Assembly: GCA_947445115.1 (NCBI GenBank)
Contig: CANFCG010000001.1
Span: 62,001 to 126,000 of the forward strand
Source: Comamonadaceae bacterium
Lineage (GTDB): Bacteria > Pseudomonadota > Gammaproteobacteria > Burkholderiales > Burkholderiaceae_C
Direction: 5' to 3'
Length of the DNA stretch: 64,000 nucleotides
Part shown: positions 26,655-37,147 of the stretch, in pieces
How positions within the stretch are numbered: position 1 is the stretch's first letter
How the letters are laid out: each line of letters begins with the position of its first letter
Translations under genes and position numbers: made by a program
Notes under the pieces: model-generated
What the model was told of the DNA's origin: nothing
The model's database searches: none
What the model saw: only the letters and a program-made list of their open reading frames with translations

Positions 26655-28616
26655 TTAGAAGTTGTATTTCAACGTGGCACGAAGCGTGCGGCCTGGCTCT
26701 GGATAGAGCGAACCACTCGCGCAGCTATACGCAAAGTTATATGTGCTCTTGTTCATCAAGTTCACAATGCCAAAAGATACATCGAAAGCGCTATCTTTCC
26801 AACGATAAAGTGCATCAAACATTTGGCTAGATGGAATTTGCTTGCCGCATGAATTGCTGTTATCGCCTGAAAAATAAGACGCGCCAAGCATGCGCCAAGC
26901 CGTTTCGACGCTTTGATGCGCGTCGACGCGATAGGCCATACGTGCAGTTGCCGTTCTTTCGCTAACCAATGGAATGTGCTTTCCTGCGTTAGCGCCGCCA
27001 TCAAAAACTGCGCTCATCGATTGCAAAGCACCTGACAAAGTTATCGCCGAAGAAAGCTCAGACGAGCCTTGCAGCTCAAGGCCGCTACGTTTAGTAGGCG
27101 CTAAATTGGTATTGATGAATAACGTTGGATCGTAAGCAATCTCGTCCACAGTGTTTTGTAAAAAGTAACGCGCTGTGTAGTTGCTTTTACCTTGCCGCAA
27201 TTTAATGCCTAGCTCTTTGTCATTCGATATTTGCGGACGCAAAGCAATGAAGGGGCTATTGGTCGCGAAATCATCAATGTTGGCCATCCGATAGGACTTG
27301 GCTGCACGCACGTACACATCTAGATCTTTTTTAACTGATTGATTGATAGACAGCTCTGTTGCCGTCAATCGATTACTTAAACTTGACAGCGCTGGCGCAG
27401 TCGATGCATCTTGCGATGTCTTCACAATGCCTTCGGTACGGTATCCAGCCACGATTCTGGTTTGGCTAGGGAGCAGCCAATCGGTCATTGCAAAAGCAGC
27501 ACGGTTGCTTTGCGTGCCTGTTCTCGTGGTGAGCGCGAAACTCGAATCATAAGCACCGTTATTGGTGTAATTCCATTGGCTCGCATCAAAACCAACGTTC
27601 GCCGTTAAAGCAGCGCTTGCGACGTTGCCTTTGTACACGGCACGCGGAGAGAGCTGCGCGACGTTGGTCAATGTTGTTGATGCTGGACCTGGATTAAAGA
27701 AGGATTGCGAGCTTTTATTTTTGATACCCATGTCCACAATGGCCGTCCAATCTCCAAAGCGGTAATCAGCGCCTGTTGTGAAACGAGTTTGTGAGAGTGA
27801 GCCCCAATTCTTAACCTGGCTTGCGCTGGCTTGACGCGGATCGGCGGCAAATTGCGTAAAACTCAGCGGGCCTGGCCAGCGATTGTTAGCCGTCTCATGC
27901 TCTAGCCTAGCACGAGCACTGAGCGAACCTTCTGATCCTGATACGCCTAGCGAGACAACATCTTGGTTAGATTGGCTATTGGTGCGGTAACCTGTGGAAG
28001 AATTGCTGCGAGCATTGATATCAAACACAGCCTTGCCCGAGGCAGAGCCAACGCGAAGCACAGCTGAGCCATCGCGGCCGCCGTACGCTTCCGCGCCAAC
28101 ACCGACTTGGCCAGAAATACCAGCTTTGCCATCTTTACGCGTAATGATGTTGATAACACCCGACGTTGCGCCTTCGCCCCACATAACGCTTGCACCACCA
28201 CGGATGATTTCAATGCGCTCAATATTACTGGCTGAAATGCCGCTTAGTCGTGCTGACGCTTGCTCATTTTCAGATATGCGAATGCCATCAACCAACACCA
28301 CCACATTGTTGTTCGCGGTAGCGCCAAAGCCACGCAAATCAAGCGTGTACTCACGCCCACCATTCAAATCGGTTTTGCCAGCAACGCCGCCAATCTTACG
28401 AATAGCTTCATTAGCATCCACCACACCAGCAGACTCAATCTGAGCGCGCGTGATGATGGTTGCGCCTACGGGCGCAGTTTGCAAATTTTGCTCAGACCTG
28501 CTAGCGGTGATGATGATTTCAGGGATGTCCTGCGCGCCGCTCTGGGCTTGAGCTGTGGACAGGGATGCGCCGCACGCGAGTAGGCACGCGGCTTGCACGA
28601 GGGTGAGTTTTTTCAT
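26655..28616 (-). CDS. btuB: TonB-dependent receptor, BtuB-like (cobalamin uptake)
   Basis: The 653-residue outer-membrane receptor has a signal peptide (cleavage near AQAQ), a TonB box-like DIPEIIITASR, the plug domain (ATIITRAQIESAGVVDANEAIRKIGGV, LDLRGFGATANNNVVVLVDGIRISE, IERIEIIRGGASVMWGEGATSGVINIITRK) and a barrel ending in LRATLKYNF with terminal Phe. Assignment to cobalamin or related corrinoids rests on the B12 riboswitch upstream and cobQ downstream, not on the barrel sequence itself. Confidence 0.88.
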   Translation of the reverse strand: MKKLTLVQAACLLACGASLSTAQAQSGAQDIPEIIITASRSEQNLQTAPVGATIITRAQIESAGVVDANEAIRKIGGVAGKTDLNGGREYTLDLRGFGATANNNVVVLVDGIRISENEQASARLSGISASNIERIEIIRGGASVMWGEGATSGVINIITRKDGKAGISGQVGVGAEAYGGRDGSAVLRVGSASGKAVFDINARSNSSTGYRTNSQSNQDVVSLGVSGSEGSLSARARLEHETANNRWPGPLSFTQFAADPRQASASQVKNWGSLSQTRFTTGADYRFGDWTAIVDMGIKNKSSQSFFNPGPASTTLTNVAQLSPRAVYKGNVASAALTANVGFDASQWNYTNNGAYDSSFALTTRTGTQSNRAAFAMTDWLLPSQTRIVAGYRTEGIVKTSQDASTAPALSSLSNRLTATELSINQSVKKDLDVYVRAAKSYRMANIDDFATNSPFIALRPQISNDKELGIKLRQGKSNYTARYFLQNTVDEIAYDPTLFINTNLAPTKRSGLELQGSSELSSAITLSGALQSMSAVFDGGANAGKHIPLVSERTATARMAYRVDAHQSVETAWRMLGASYFSGDNSNSCGKQIPSSQMFDALYRWKDSAFDVSFGIVNLMNKSTYNFAYSCASGSLYPEPGRTLRATLKYNF

Positions 28617-28665
28617 GGAATAACCTAACAGAGTATTCGCCCTGACCAGCGTCCCCGCAAGTCTT

Positions 28666-28863
28666 GGGCTTGGTGATTGTCATGGGTTATGAGTCCACGG
28701 CGATCTCGCTGTTGGCCGATATCCGGGCTGAACCTTAAAGAGCTGTGAGGCTTTTTGAGGTCTTACCGTTGCGGGGGCAGCACAGGTTGGGTGAGTTTTA
28801 AGTTCTCCCTCCTGCTTCCCGTTTAACTGCGCGATTGTGAGATCTGCGCGAGCACCAACCTTT
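28666..28863 (-). promoter_or_regulatory. Cobalamin riboswitch
   Basis: Read on the minus strand, the leader has the expected order: an outer-stem arm (AGGTTGGTGC), TTAAACGGGAAGCAGG, CTGCCCCCGCAACGGTAAG, then the B12 box (CAGCCCGGATATCGGCC) and a closing arm CACCAAGCC that pairs with the first arm. It lies 50 bp before the receptor ATG. Adenosylcobalamin binding would normally shut off expression of the receptor and of cobQ behind it. Boundaries are estimated from the outer stem. Confidence 0.9.
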
Positions 28864-28901
28864 CAATTTTAACGGCTAGTGTTTACACAAGCTGACGAAT
28901 C

Positions 28902-30248
28902 TTATTTTTTCTTTTCTTTATCCGCAAACGGATTTTCAGAATTCTTAATCTGTACGCGCAGTGGCGTGCCTATCAAGTCGAACTTTTGACGGAAGCGACC
29001 TTCTAAATAGCGCTTGTACGAATCGGTCACGTGATCGAGCGAATTGCCGTGGACCACGATGATCGGTGGGTTCATGCCGCCTTGATGCGCGTAACGCAAC
29101 TTTGGACGGAACATACCTGCACGTTGCGGCGGCTGGAACTGCACGGCTTCCAGCAAAATCTTGGTGAGCTGCGGCGTTGGCATTTTGCGATTGGCCGCTT
29201 TGTGTGCGCCCGTAATCGAACCCCAGAGCGGCCCAAGGCCTTGGCGTTTTTGCGCTGAAATTAGATGCAAGTTGGCGAACTTTAAAAATCCGAGGCGGGT
29301 CTCGATGGCGCGCTGAAGCATATCGCGCTCATACTTATCAATGGCATCCCACTTGTTGACGGCGACCACCAAGGCGCGGCCGCTCTCTAAAATGAAACCT
29401 GCGATGTGTGCATCTTGATCTGATATGCCTTGCGATGCATCTAACAATAGCAAAACCACATTTGCCGACTCAACGGCTTGCAGCGTTTTGACGACGGAGA
29501 ATTTCTCAATCGCTTCAAACACTTTGCCTTTACGGCGCAGACCTGCTGTGTCGATGAGTGAAAACATTTGTCCTTCGCGCTCAAAAGGCACGGAGATGGC
29601 GTCGCGAGTCGTGCCAGGCATATCAAAGGCAATGAGGCGCTCTTCGCCTAGCCAGGTGTTAATTAGCGTGGATTTGCCGACGTTGGGGCGTCCGCACACA
29701 GCCAGTTTGATTACGCCGTCGTCCTCGGCCTCTTCGCTCTCGGGTAAGGCTGGCGGTAGCAGGGCTTCAGCCAAATCAATCAAATTGCGAATGCCTTGTC
29801 CGTGTGCGGCGGAAATGGGCAGCACCTCTCCCAGTCCAAGCTCAAAGAACTCAATCAGCTTTTGATCGCCCTCTTTCATACCTTCCGATTTATTGGCGGT
29901 GAGCACGACTTTTTTACCTAAGCGGCGCAAATATTTAGCAATGTCATGGTCGTGCGCATTTAAGCCCGCACGTGTATCAACCATGAAGATGACGACATCA
30001 GCTTCGGCAATGGCTTGCTGCGTTTGTTTGGCCATCTCTTTGTACATATCGTCGACGGCATCCGGCTCAAAGCCGCCCGTATCAATGACGATGTACTCAA
30101 AACCATTTTGCGAACCCGTGCCATAGTGACGATCACGTGTGAGGCCCGCAAAGTCGGCAACGATCGCATCACGCGATTTGGTCATGCGGTTAAAGAGGGT
30201 CGATTTACCGACGTTGGCGCGCCCGACTAGGGCTAGGACTGGTTTCAT
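28902..30248 (-). CDS. der: Ribosome biogenesis GTPase Der
   Basis: The 448-residue protein has two tandem GTPase domains: GRANVGKST (about residue 9), DTGGF and NKSE in the first; [14 protein letters not shown] and NKWD in the second; then the KH-like C-terminal domain ([24 protein letters not shown]). Der acts in 50S subunit assembly. The frame is open 11 codons further upstream, but the ATG at 30248 begins the canonical [14 protein letters not shown] with GGAAA upstream and avoids overlap with bamB. It is the last gene of the cluster that starts at scpB. Confidence 0.95.
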   Translation of the reverse strand: MKPVLALVGRANVGKSTLFNRMTKSRDAIVADFAGLTRDRHYGTGSQNGFEYIVIDTGGFEPDAVDDMYKEMAKQTQQAIAEADVVIFMVDTRAGLNAHDHDIAKYLRRLGKKVVLTANKSEGMKEGDQKLIEFFELGLGEVLPISAAHGQGIRNLIDLAEALLPPALPESEEAEDDGVIKLAVCGRPNVGKSTLINTWLGEERLIAFDMPGTTRDAISVPFEREGQMFSLIDTAGLRRKGKVFEAIEKFSVVKTLQAVESANVVLLLLDASQGISDQDAHIAGFILESGRALVVAVNKWDAIDKYERDMLQRAIETRLGFLKFANLHLISAQKRQGLGPLWGSITGAHKAANRKMPTPQLTKILLEAVQFQPPQRAGMFRPKLRYAHQGGMNPPIIVVHGNSLDHVTDSYKRYLEGRFRQKFDLIGTPLRVQIKNSENPFADKEKKK

Positions 30249-30261
30249 TAATTTCCGTTTG

Positions 30262-31383
30262 TTATTGAGGGCTAAAGGCAAAGATCCCGCCCTTGACTGT
30301 GGTGACGATCACAACATTGCCAGCTGCCACAGGCGCAGCAACGATATCACCACCGTCCGTTTTGAATCGTGCCGTAAAGGCACCGTCGGCTTTATTCATC
30401 ACATGAACATAGCCCTCAGAATCACCAATGACCACTGAGTTACCAATCAAAAACGGTGCAGATAAACCACGGTGCAGCAGTTTGTCGCTGCTCCATAGTT
30501 GCTCACCTGTGGCTCGGTTCCAGGCCTTCACACGGCCATCGGTTTCCGTGCTCACGAGCTGATCGGCATTGCCCGAGACTCCCGTTGAACCTTGCGTTGT
30601 TTTTGTCCAAACAGTGGTGCCTTTTTGGGCATCGACGCAGGCTACAGCTGCTTGATAAGCACGTACGCAAACACTATCCCCTACACGGCTTGGGACGCCC
30701 ACTAAATCGATTAACCGTTCAATGTCGTTTGTGGCGCGTGTCGTTGCAACCGACGTCTCCCAAAGTACTTGCCCGTTATCTGGATTGAGTGCCAGCATGC
30801 GTCCGGAGTTACCAACCAGCAGTGTGTTGCGGTAAACACCCAACGTTCCCGCTTGGCTCAAAATTAAAGGATCAGACGTGCGCTGAAAATTCCAAAGCTT
30901 GGCGCCCGATTCGGCATCAAAAGCTTGCACGCTTCTGTCTCCAGCTAAAACGAAAATGCGACCACCTGCCACCAAAGGGGCTGTGTAAACACGCGCTTGC
31001 AACAGTCTGCGCCATGCCATAACACCGCCATTGCTAGTCGATTTAATCGCGACGAGTTCGTTGTCAAGCGTTGCCACGGCAGCCGTTTTTCCATCAAAAC
31101 CGACACCACCCGAGATCTCCGCGCTCAGCTTGGTTCGCCAAACATCCTGACCATTCACCGTATTAATGACCGCGATAACGCCCTTCTGACTTGCCACCGC
31201 TAGATTTTTCCCCGATGTCGTCATTTGTAGCGGGAACCATACGTCACCATTCACCGTGTTATTCCAAGCCTGCCCAATACTGGCGGTATTCGTCAATGGG
31301 ATTAAAGGGGTTGGCGTGAACTTAGTGACGCTTCCGCATCCAGCGAGCAATAACAAAGGTAGCAGCGCAGTCGTTAATTTCAT
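30262..31383 (-). CDS. bamB: Outer membrane protein assembly factor BamB
   Basis: The 373-residue lipoprotein has a signal peptide ending in the lipobox LLAGC (Cys16). The body is a PQQ-like eight-bladed beta-propeller with repeated Gly-x-x-x-W/V blade motifs ([57 protein letters not shown]). It is the BamA-associated scaffold in outer-membrane protein insertion. It sits in the usual hisS-yfgM-bamB-der order and overlaps yfgM by 4 bp. Confidence 0.94.
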   Translation of the reverse strand: MKLTTALLPLLLLAGCGSVTKFTPTPLIPLTNTASIGQAWNNTVNGDVWFPLQMTTSGKNLAVASQKGVIAVINTVNGQDVWRTKLSAEISGGVGFDGKTAAVATLDNELVAIKSTSNGGVMAWRRLLQARVYTAPLVAGGRIFVLAGDRSVQAFDAESGAKLWNFQRTSDPLILSQAGTLGVYRNTLLVGNSGRMLALNPDNGQVLWETSVATTRATNDIERLIDLVGVPSRVGDSVCVRAYQAAVACVDAQKGTTVWTKTTQGSTGVSGNADQLVSTETDGRVKAWNRATGEQLWSSDKLLHRGLSAPFLIGNSVVIGDSEGYVHVMNKADGAFTARFKTDGGDIVAAPVAAGNVVIVTTVKGGIFAFSPQ

Positions 31384-32042
31384 GGCGTAGCCTCTACGAT
31401 AGGCGCGGCACCCATTCGAGCCAATTTCACTTCAACCATTTTGCGATAATCATCGCGCTCATCCAGTCCCGCGTAGGCTTTTAAGTACTGAACTTTTGCT
31501 TCTGGCAATTTGTTTTGCAAGGCGTAGGCATCTCCCATCCTGTCAGCCGCCAAAGACGTAAATGGCTTGCTGATGTTTCCTGTCAGCAATTTGATGGCCT
31601 CGTCGTATTTTTTAGCTTCAATCTGTACACCTGCTAAGCGCAGCCGTGCCACATCTTTGTATGCCGCCTCGGCGTGACTGTCCACCAGCCACTGCAGTGC
31701 AGATGTCGTAGCATCTAGCTTACCTGCACCGTAATTCATCCGTGCATCCAACAGTGCCGCTTGTGCGGTATAGCTAGTCGCACCAAATTTGTCTTTCATG
31801 TCAGCAAAGACGCGATCGGTTTTGACGATATCACCAGCCGTCACAGCTTTTGACAGCTCGTCAAATATCACGGCAGATTTTTGCGCTTGGCTGTCTTGCC
31901 AATGGTTCCAGCCCGTCCAACCTGCATAAGCTAACGCAGCCACTGTCACTGTAGCCGTGATCCATTTGCCATACAGATTCCAAAAGTGTTTGATGTCGGC
32001 CAATTGCTCTTGTTCGTCAAGATCGAGATGTTGTGTTGCCAT
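31380..32042 (-). CDS. yfgM: YfgM-like tetratricopeptide membrane protein
   Basis: The 220-residue protein starts with a cytoplasmic acidic segment (DLDEQEQLADIKHFWNLYGKW), then one membrane helix (ITATVTVAALAYAGWTGW) and a periplasmic tetratricopeptide-like domain. This is the YfgM/TPR_21 layout. In E. coli YfgM works with PpiD at the Sec translocon. It lies between hisS and bamB as expected. Confidence 0.92.
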   Translation of the reverse strand: MATQHLDLDEQEQLADIKHFWNLYGKWITATVTVAALAYAGWTGWNHWQDSQAQKSAVIFDELSKAVTAGDIVKTDRVFADMKDKFGATSYTAQAALLDARMNYGAGKLDATTSALQWLVDSHAEAAYKDVARLRLAGVQIEAKKYDEAIKLLTGNISKPFTSLAADRMGDAYALQNKLPEAKVQYLKAYAGLDERDDYRKMVEVKLARMGAAPIVEATP

Positions 32043-32067
32043 GATATCTATCTGTAAATGTATGAAA

Positions 32068-33381
32068 TTAATTTTTGAGCGCTTGCGCCAGTAGCGTCAA
32101 ATCAGTCAACGGATAAGTTTGTTGATCGCCCCCGCGCAGGGGTTTCACTGCGACGCTATTGTCCGCGAGTTCATCGGTACCAAACACAAGCGCAAATCGT
32201 GCACCGCTGGCATCTGCGCGTTTAAATTGCGTTTTAAAACTTGCCATAGACGCCGCGCCATCTGCGCCAGTCGTTGAGGCCTGCATTTGCACCGACACAC
32301 CTGCACGCCGCAGCTGCTGCAAAATAATCATCACGCGTGACACATTGACAAGATCAGGAATAACGGCGTACGCGTCTGGCGCTAATTCTGGTGCTTGCAA
32401 CTTGAGCTCTTTTAAAAGCTCCAACACACGCTCGATACCTAGCCCCCAGCCCACAGCTGGCGACGCCTTGCCGCCCATTTGCGCCATTAAATCATCGTAG
32501 CGACCACCACCACAAATAGTGCCCTGCGAGCCCAAATGCGGCGTCACAAATTCAAACACGGTTAGGTTGTAATAGTCCATGCCGCGCACCAAACGCGGAT
32601 TAATAACGTACTCAATATCATTCGCTTCTAGGATGCTTGTCACTGTTTTAAAGTGCTGCATCGATGCTTCGCCCAAGTAATCCATCAATTTAGGCGCAGC
32701 GTCAACTAATGCCTGCATGGCAGGATTTTTAGTATCCAAAATGCGTAGCGGATTAGTGTGCAGGCGGCGCACAGCCTCAGCATCCAACTGGTCTTGATGC
32801 GCTTCAAAATGAGCAATGAGCGCTGCACGGTGTTCTTTGCGTTCGGCACTTTGTCCCAAGCTGCCGATTTCTAATCGGTAGTCCGCGCCTTGCTTAAGTC
32901 CGATCTCGCGCCACAGGCTATCGGCCAGTAAAATCATTTCGGCATCCACTTCTGCGCCGCCAAAGCCAAGAGCTTCTGCGCCCACTTGATGGAACTGCCG
33001 ATAGCGACCGCGCTGGGGGCGCTCATGCCGAAACATTGGCCCCATGTAATACAAACGACGCGGCGCATCGTAGAGCAAATTGTGCTCAATCGCAGCGCGA
33101 ACCACGCCAGCCGTGTTCTCTGGACGCAGCGTGAGCGCGTCGCCGTTCATTTTGTCTTCAAAGGAGTACATCTCCTTCTCGACGATATCGGTCACATCGC
33201 CTAGGCCACGTACAAACAAATGCGTTGACTCGACAATCGGCGTGCGGATGTTGCGATAGGCAAAACGCGCCATCACTGAGCGGACCTTGTCCTCCAACCA
33301 CTCCCATTGCCCCGATGTGTCTGGCAGGATGTCGTTCATCCCCTTGATTGCCAAAATTTTGATGCTACTTTTGCTGCTCAT
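32068..33381 (-). CDS. hisS: Histidyl-tRNA synthetase
   Basis: The 437-residue class II synthetase has motif 1 to 3 features: [64 protein letters not shown], the histidine-specific [29 protein letters not shown] and [13 protein letters not shown], then the anticodon domain. It overlaps ispG by 4 bp (ATGA), indicating one transcript. Confidence 0.97.
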   Translation of the reverse strand: MSSKSSIKILAIKGMNDILPDTSGQWEWLEDKVRSVMARFAYRNIRTPIVESTHLFVRGLGDVTDIVEKEMYSFEDKMNGDALTLRPENTAGVVRAAIEHNLLYDAPRRLYYMGPMFRHERPQRGRYRQFHQVGAEALGFGGAEVDAEMILLADSLWREIGLKQGADYRLEIGSLGQSAERKEHRAALIAHFEAHQDQLDAEAVRRLHTNPLRILDTKNPAMQALVDAAPKLMDYLGEASMQHFKTVTSILEANDIEYVINPRLVRGMDYYNLTVFEFVTPHLGSQGTICGGGRYDDLMAQMGGKASPAVGWGLGIERVLELLKELKLQAPELAPDAYAVIPDLVNVSRVMIILQQLRRAGVSVQMQASTTGADGAASMASFKTQFKRADASGARFALVFGTDELADNSVAVKPLRGGDQQTYPLTDLTLLAQALKN

Positions 33382-34616
33382 GCAGTCACCTCTGTTTGGT
33401 TATTTGTCCCGTAGCGCTTAGCAATGTAGTTCTCGACGACGACTTGAAACTCTTCAGCAATATGCTCACCGCGCAGTGTCATTGCCTTTGCACCATCAAT
33501 AAACACGGGGGCTGCAGGCGCTTCACCTGTACCTGGCAAGCTAATACCGATATCGGCGTGCTTGCTCTCGCCAGGACCATTGACGATACAGCCCATGACA
33601 GCCACTTTCATGCTTTCAACGCCAGCGTATTTGGTTTTCCAAACAGGCATTTGCGCGCGCAAGAAGTTATCAATTTGTTGTGTCAATTCTTGAAACGTCG
33701 TGCTGGTCGTGCGTCCGCAACCTGGGCACGCCGTCACGCTTGGCGAAAAATGTCTAAACCCAAGGCTTTGCAAAATTTCGGAGGCTACCACGACTTCCTG
33801 CGTGCGCGCCTCGCCCGGTGCGGGTGTGAGCGAGACTCGAATCGTGTCGCCAATGCCTTGCTGGAGCAATACCGCTAGCGCAGCGCTTGACGCAACCGTG
33901 CCTTTTGTACCCATGCCCGCTTCGGTCAATCCAAGATGCAGTGGATAGTCGCAGCGCTTGGACAGCTCTTGATACACGCTCACCAAGTCTTGCAAACCCG
34001 AGACTTTTGTTGATAGCAAAATTTGCGCGGGATTCATGCCAAGCCGAACAGCTTCAGTGGCCGAACCTAGCGCAGAGGCAATCAGCGCTTCGATCATGAC
34101 TTTTTTGCCATCCCAGGGCTCGGTGCGTCCTGCGTTTGCGTCCATCATGCTGGCCAGCAACTCTTGATCGAGCGAGCCCCAATTCACGCCAATACGAACG
34201 GGTTTATCCCAGCGCATCGCCGCTTCAATCATTTGCCCAAATTGTTTGTCACGTTTTTCACCCTTGCCTACATTGCCCGGGTTGATGCGATATTTGGAGA
34301 GCGCTTTGGCGCAGTCAGGGTACTGTGTCAGCAGCGTATGCCCGTTGTAATGAAAGTCACCAATCAGTGGAACATCAATGCCCATACGGTCGAGCTGCTC
34401 GCGGATGTACGGAACAGCGGCAGCGGCTTCAGGGGTGTTGACCGTGATACGCACCATCTCGGAGCCTGCCAACGCCAACTCTTTAACTTGAATGGCTGTG
34501 CCAATCGCGTCCACGGTATCAGTATTCGTCATGGATTGGATGCGCACAGGCGCATTGCCGCCCACAGTCACGACTCGCGAGCCCCAGACCACCTTGGCTT
34601 GCAACTTACTGGTCAT
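33378..34616 (-). CDS. ispG: 4-hydroxy-3-methylbut-2-enyl diphosphate synthase
   Basis: The 412-residue iron-sulfur enzyme catalyses the penultimate step of the MEP isoprenoid pathway. Features: [92 protein letters not shown], and the cluster cysteines in CPGCGRTT and [10 protein letters not shown]. It starts 3 bp after rodZ. Its 3' end overlaps hisS. Confidence 0.96.
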   Translation of the reverse strand: MTSKLQAKVVWGSRVVTVGGNAPVRIQSMTNTDTVDAIGTAIQVKELALAGSEMVRITVNTPEAAAAVPYIREQLDRMGIDVPLIGDFHYNGHTLLTQYPDCAKALSKYRINPGNVGKGEKRDKQFGQMIEAAMRWDKPVRIGVNWGSLDQELLASMMDANAGRTEPWDGKKVMIEALIASALGSATEAVRLGMNPAQILLSTKVSGLQDLVSVYQELSKRCDYPLHLGLTEAGMGTKGTVASSAALAVLLQQGIGDTIRVSLTPAPGEARTQEVVVASEILQSLGFRHFSPSVTACPGCGRTTSTTFQELTQQIDNFLRAQMPVWKTKYAGVESMKVAVMGCIVNGPGESKHADIGISLPGTGEAPAAPVFIDGAKAMTLRGEHIAEEFQVVVENYIAKRYGTNNQTEVTA

Positions 34617-34619
34617 GAA

Positions 34620-35519
34620 TTATTTGACCTCGAATCGCGCGACGTTATCAGGCGACATGCCGTCCAAGCTAAAAGGCTTGCCGCGCACATTGACAGAGGC
34701 GATTTCGTTAATGCGTCCAACGACAACCGCTAACGGAGGTTGACCCGAGACGCTAGCAACCTCTTTAGGTTGCAAAGTACGCTGAATCAGTAGCATACCT
34801 TTGCTATCTTTGACTTCGATCCAGACAACGCCTTTTGCTTCTAAACGCAAAATGGGATTTGTCACGGGTAACACTTGCGGGACAGACGATAGCAACACAG
34901 GCGCCGATACAGTCGTAGCCACGGCAGGCACATGAACAGGCAGTGGCACTACCGCAGCAACAGGTGGTGGAAAAATAGGCGCCAACACAGACGCCGTCGG
35001 CACGGGGACTTGTAGTTGGGAATTTTCCGATTGCTTACTCATGCTGGGAAAAAAAATAATCACAATCGCGGCTAAAAGCAACACTAAAGCGCCCACCATC
35101 ATCGACATGGATAGAGGAATTTTCACCCAGGAAAATGTTGTGTTGCCAGCCGTACGCAGCGGTTGATTCAACGCCATTCTTTCGCTGCCGTTCACCGGTG
35201 GACGATGCGTCGTCTTCGGTAATGCGGCCAAAATGGGGGTACTGTCCGTTTTGATTTGACGACAAACACTGGTAGCCAAAGCGCGTACAAAAACAACATC
35301 GGATAACTGAGTCCAGTCGTCTGCCTCAAGCGCCTCTAACTTTTTAACGGGCACTTTCAACGCCATTGACAGCGTGCCAATGTGCAGACCTGACGCGGTT
35401 CTTGCCGCTTTGATCATTTGCCCAGCCGTTGGCGCTTGCTCGACTGCAGGCGGCTCGCTAGCGGCCATCGCTGGCTCGGGCAAAGCCTCCGGAACAGTCG
35501 ACTCTGGCTCATCACTCAT
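34620..35519 (-). CDS. rodZ: RodZ-like cytoskeleton/helix-turn-helix membrane protein
   Basis: The 299-residue protein has an N-terminal helix-turn-helix ([40 protein letters not shown]), a basic linker, one membrane helix ([22 protein letters not shown]), a Pro/Val-rich periplasmic linker and a C-terminal beta domain ([37 protein letters not shown]). This is the RodZ plan: it links MreB filaments to the envelope. The domain order and the rlmN-rodZ-ispG context support this. It overlaps rlmN by 8 bp. Confidence 0.9.
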   Translation of the reverse strand: MSDEPESTVPEALPEPAMAASEPPAVEQAPTAGQMIKAARTASGLHIGTLSMALKVPVKKLEALEADDWTQLSDVVFVRALATSVCRQIKTDSTPILAALPKTTHRPPVNGSERMALNQPLRTAGNTTFSWVKIPLSMSMMVGALVLLLAAIVIIFFPSMSKQSENSQLQVPVPTASVLAPIFPPPVAAVVPLPVHVPAVATTVSAPVLLSSVPQVLPVTNPILRLEAKGVVWIEVKDSKGMLLIQRTLQPKEVASVSGQPPLAVVVGRINEIASVNVRGKPFSLDGMSPDNVARFEVK

Positions 35520-36639
35520 TAGCTTCTTTCATCATGATGGTTCTACGATCCTGCATCCGCGTTGCTGCGTCAGTACGGTCTTGCACCTCACCAGCCAATT
35601 GCCCGCAAGCCGCGTCAATATCATCGCCGCGTGTTTTGCGGATAGTTGTAATGTAGCCAGAGCCTGTAAGCAACTGAGCGAACTTCTTCACCACATCAGG
35701 TGCTGAACGCTTGAGTCCAGAAGCAGGAAACGGGTTAAATGGGATCAAATTAATTTTGCACGGCAGAGCGTTCAGCATCGTGGCTAGTGCCCTTGCATGC
35801 TCGGGCTGATCGTTCACGCCGTCCAGCATGCAGTACTCAATCGTTAAAAAGTCACGCGGTGCGTACGGCAAATACGCTTGGCACGCCGCAATTAACTCTT
35901 TAAGCGGATACTTTTGATTGATCGGCACCAGACTCGTACGTAGCTTGTCATTGGCGGCATGAATTGAGACAGCCAACGACACGGGACAATCTTGCGCGAG
36001 GCGTTCAATCATGGGCACAACACCCGATGTGGACACCGTGACACGACGACGCGAGAGGCCATAGGCATGGTCACTTAGCATCGTCTTCAAGGCGGGAATC
36101 AAATTGTTGTAATTTTGCAGCGGCTCGCCCATCCCCATCATCACCACATTGGAGATCACACGCTCATCGGCCTTGCGGTCATCGCTTTGCAATTCAGCAC
36201 GGAGTAAATGCTCGACAAACCAAAGCTGCCCGATGATCTCGCCCGTCGTCAAATTACGACTAAAACCTTGGTGGCCCGTGGAGCAAAAACGGCAGCCTAC
36301 GGCACAGCCCGCTTGGCTTGAAATACACAGCGTCGCGCGATCATCTTCTGGTATGTACACCGCTTCAATCGCATCGCCAGCACCCATGTCGAACAGCCAC
36401 TTAATCGTGCCATCCGCCGAGGTGTGACGACTTAATACTTTGAGACCCTGAATATGGGCGCTTGTTTTTAGTTTTTCACGGAACGATTTTGCGATGTCAG
36501 TCATCGAATCAAAATCAGTCGCACCGCGCTGGTGAATCCAGCGGTACAGTTGTGTGGCTCGGAAACGCTTTTCGCCTAATTTTTCACAAAAATCGGCCAA
36601 GCCATCGAGATCAAAATCCAGCAGATTGGCCGAAGTCAT
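35512..36639 (-). CDS. rlmN: Dual-specificity 23S rRNA/tRNA adenine-C2 methyltransferase RlmN
   Basis: The 375-residue radical SAM enzyme has cluster cysteines Cys112, Cys116, Cys119 in CAVGCRFC, the SSQAGC lead-in, GMGEPLQNY and the C-terminal Cys used in the methylation mechanism ([12 protein letters not shown]). It methylates A2503 of 23S rRNA and A37 of some tRNAs. A TTG two codons earlier is possible; the ATG at 36639 begins [14 protein letters not shown]. The tail after the catalytic Cys is short and runs into rodZ. Confidence 0.95.
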   Translation of the reverse strand: MTSANLLDFDLDGLADFCEKLGEKRFRATQLYRWIHQRGATDFDSMTDIAKSFREKLKTSAHIQGLKVLSRHTSADGTIKWLFDMGAGDAIEAVYIPEDDRATLCISSQAGCAVGCRFCSTGHQGFSRNLTTGEIIGQLWFVEHLLRAELQSDDRKADERVISNVVMMGMGEPLQNYNNLIPALKTMLSDHAYGLSRRRVTVSTSGVVPMIERLAQDCPVSLAVSIHAANDKLRTSLVPINQKYPLKELIAACQAYLPYAPRDFLTIEYCMLDGVNDQPEHARALATMLNALPCKINLIPFNPFPASGLKRSAPDVVKKFAQLLTGSGYITTIRKTRGDDIDAACGQLAGEVQDRTDAATRMQDRRTIMMKEANE

Positions 36640-36668
36640 AGTCAATTACAAAGTTAAGTTATCAGCAA

Positions 36669-37094
36669 TTAACGCGCGAACACGTTCATGCCAGGGAAGA
36701 AGAAAGCGATTTCATTGGCGGCTGTGTCAGCTGCGTCAGAGCCGTGCACGGCATTGGCATCAATACTGTCAGCGAAGTCAGCGCGGATCGTGCCGGCGTC
36801 AGCCTTTTTAGGATCGGTAGCGCCCATCAGGTCACGGTTTTTCAAAATCGCGCCTTCGCCTTCTAAGGCTTGGATCATCACAGGACCAGAAATCATGAAC
36901 GACACGAGGTCATTGAAGAAAGGGCGTGCTTTGTGAACGCCGTAGAAAGCTTCTGCTTCCAAGCGGGAGAGGTGCGCCATGCGAGCCGCGATCACCTTAA
37001 GGCCAGCGCCTTCAAAACGGGCGTAAATTTGACCGATGACGTTTTTTGCAACTGCGTCTGGTTTGATGATAGAGAGAGTACGTTCGATAGCCAT
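36669..37094 (-). CDS. ndk: Nucleoside diphosphate kinase
   Basis: The 141-residue protein has the full family pattern: [17 protein letters not shown], the ARM-type core, [14 protein letters not shown] and the phosphohistidine His117 in NAVHGSDA. It transfers gamma phosphates between nucleotides. A 53-bp AT-rich gap separates it from rluB and carries AGGAC just before its ATG; it may have its own promoter there. Confidence 0.97.
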   Translation of the reverse strand: MAIERTLSIIKPDAVAKNVIGQIYARFEGAGLKVIAARMAHLSRLEAEAFYGVHKARPFFNDLVSFMISGPVMIQALEGEGAILKNRDLMGATDPKKADAGTIRADFADSIDANAVHGSDAADTAANEIAFFFPGMNVFAR

Positions 37095-37147
37095 GAAAAA
37101 GTCCTAGATAAATAAAAAATATTGCCTAAAAAAACAACCTGTTGATT

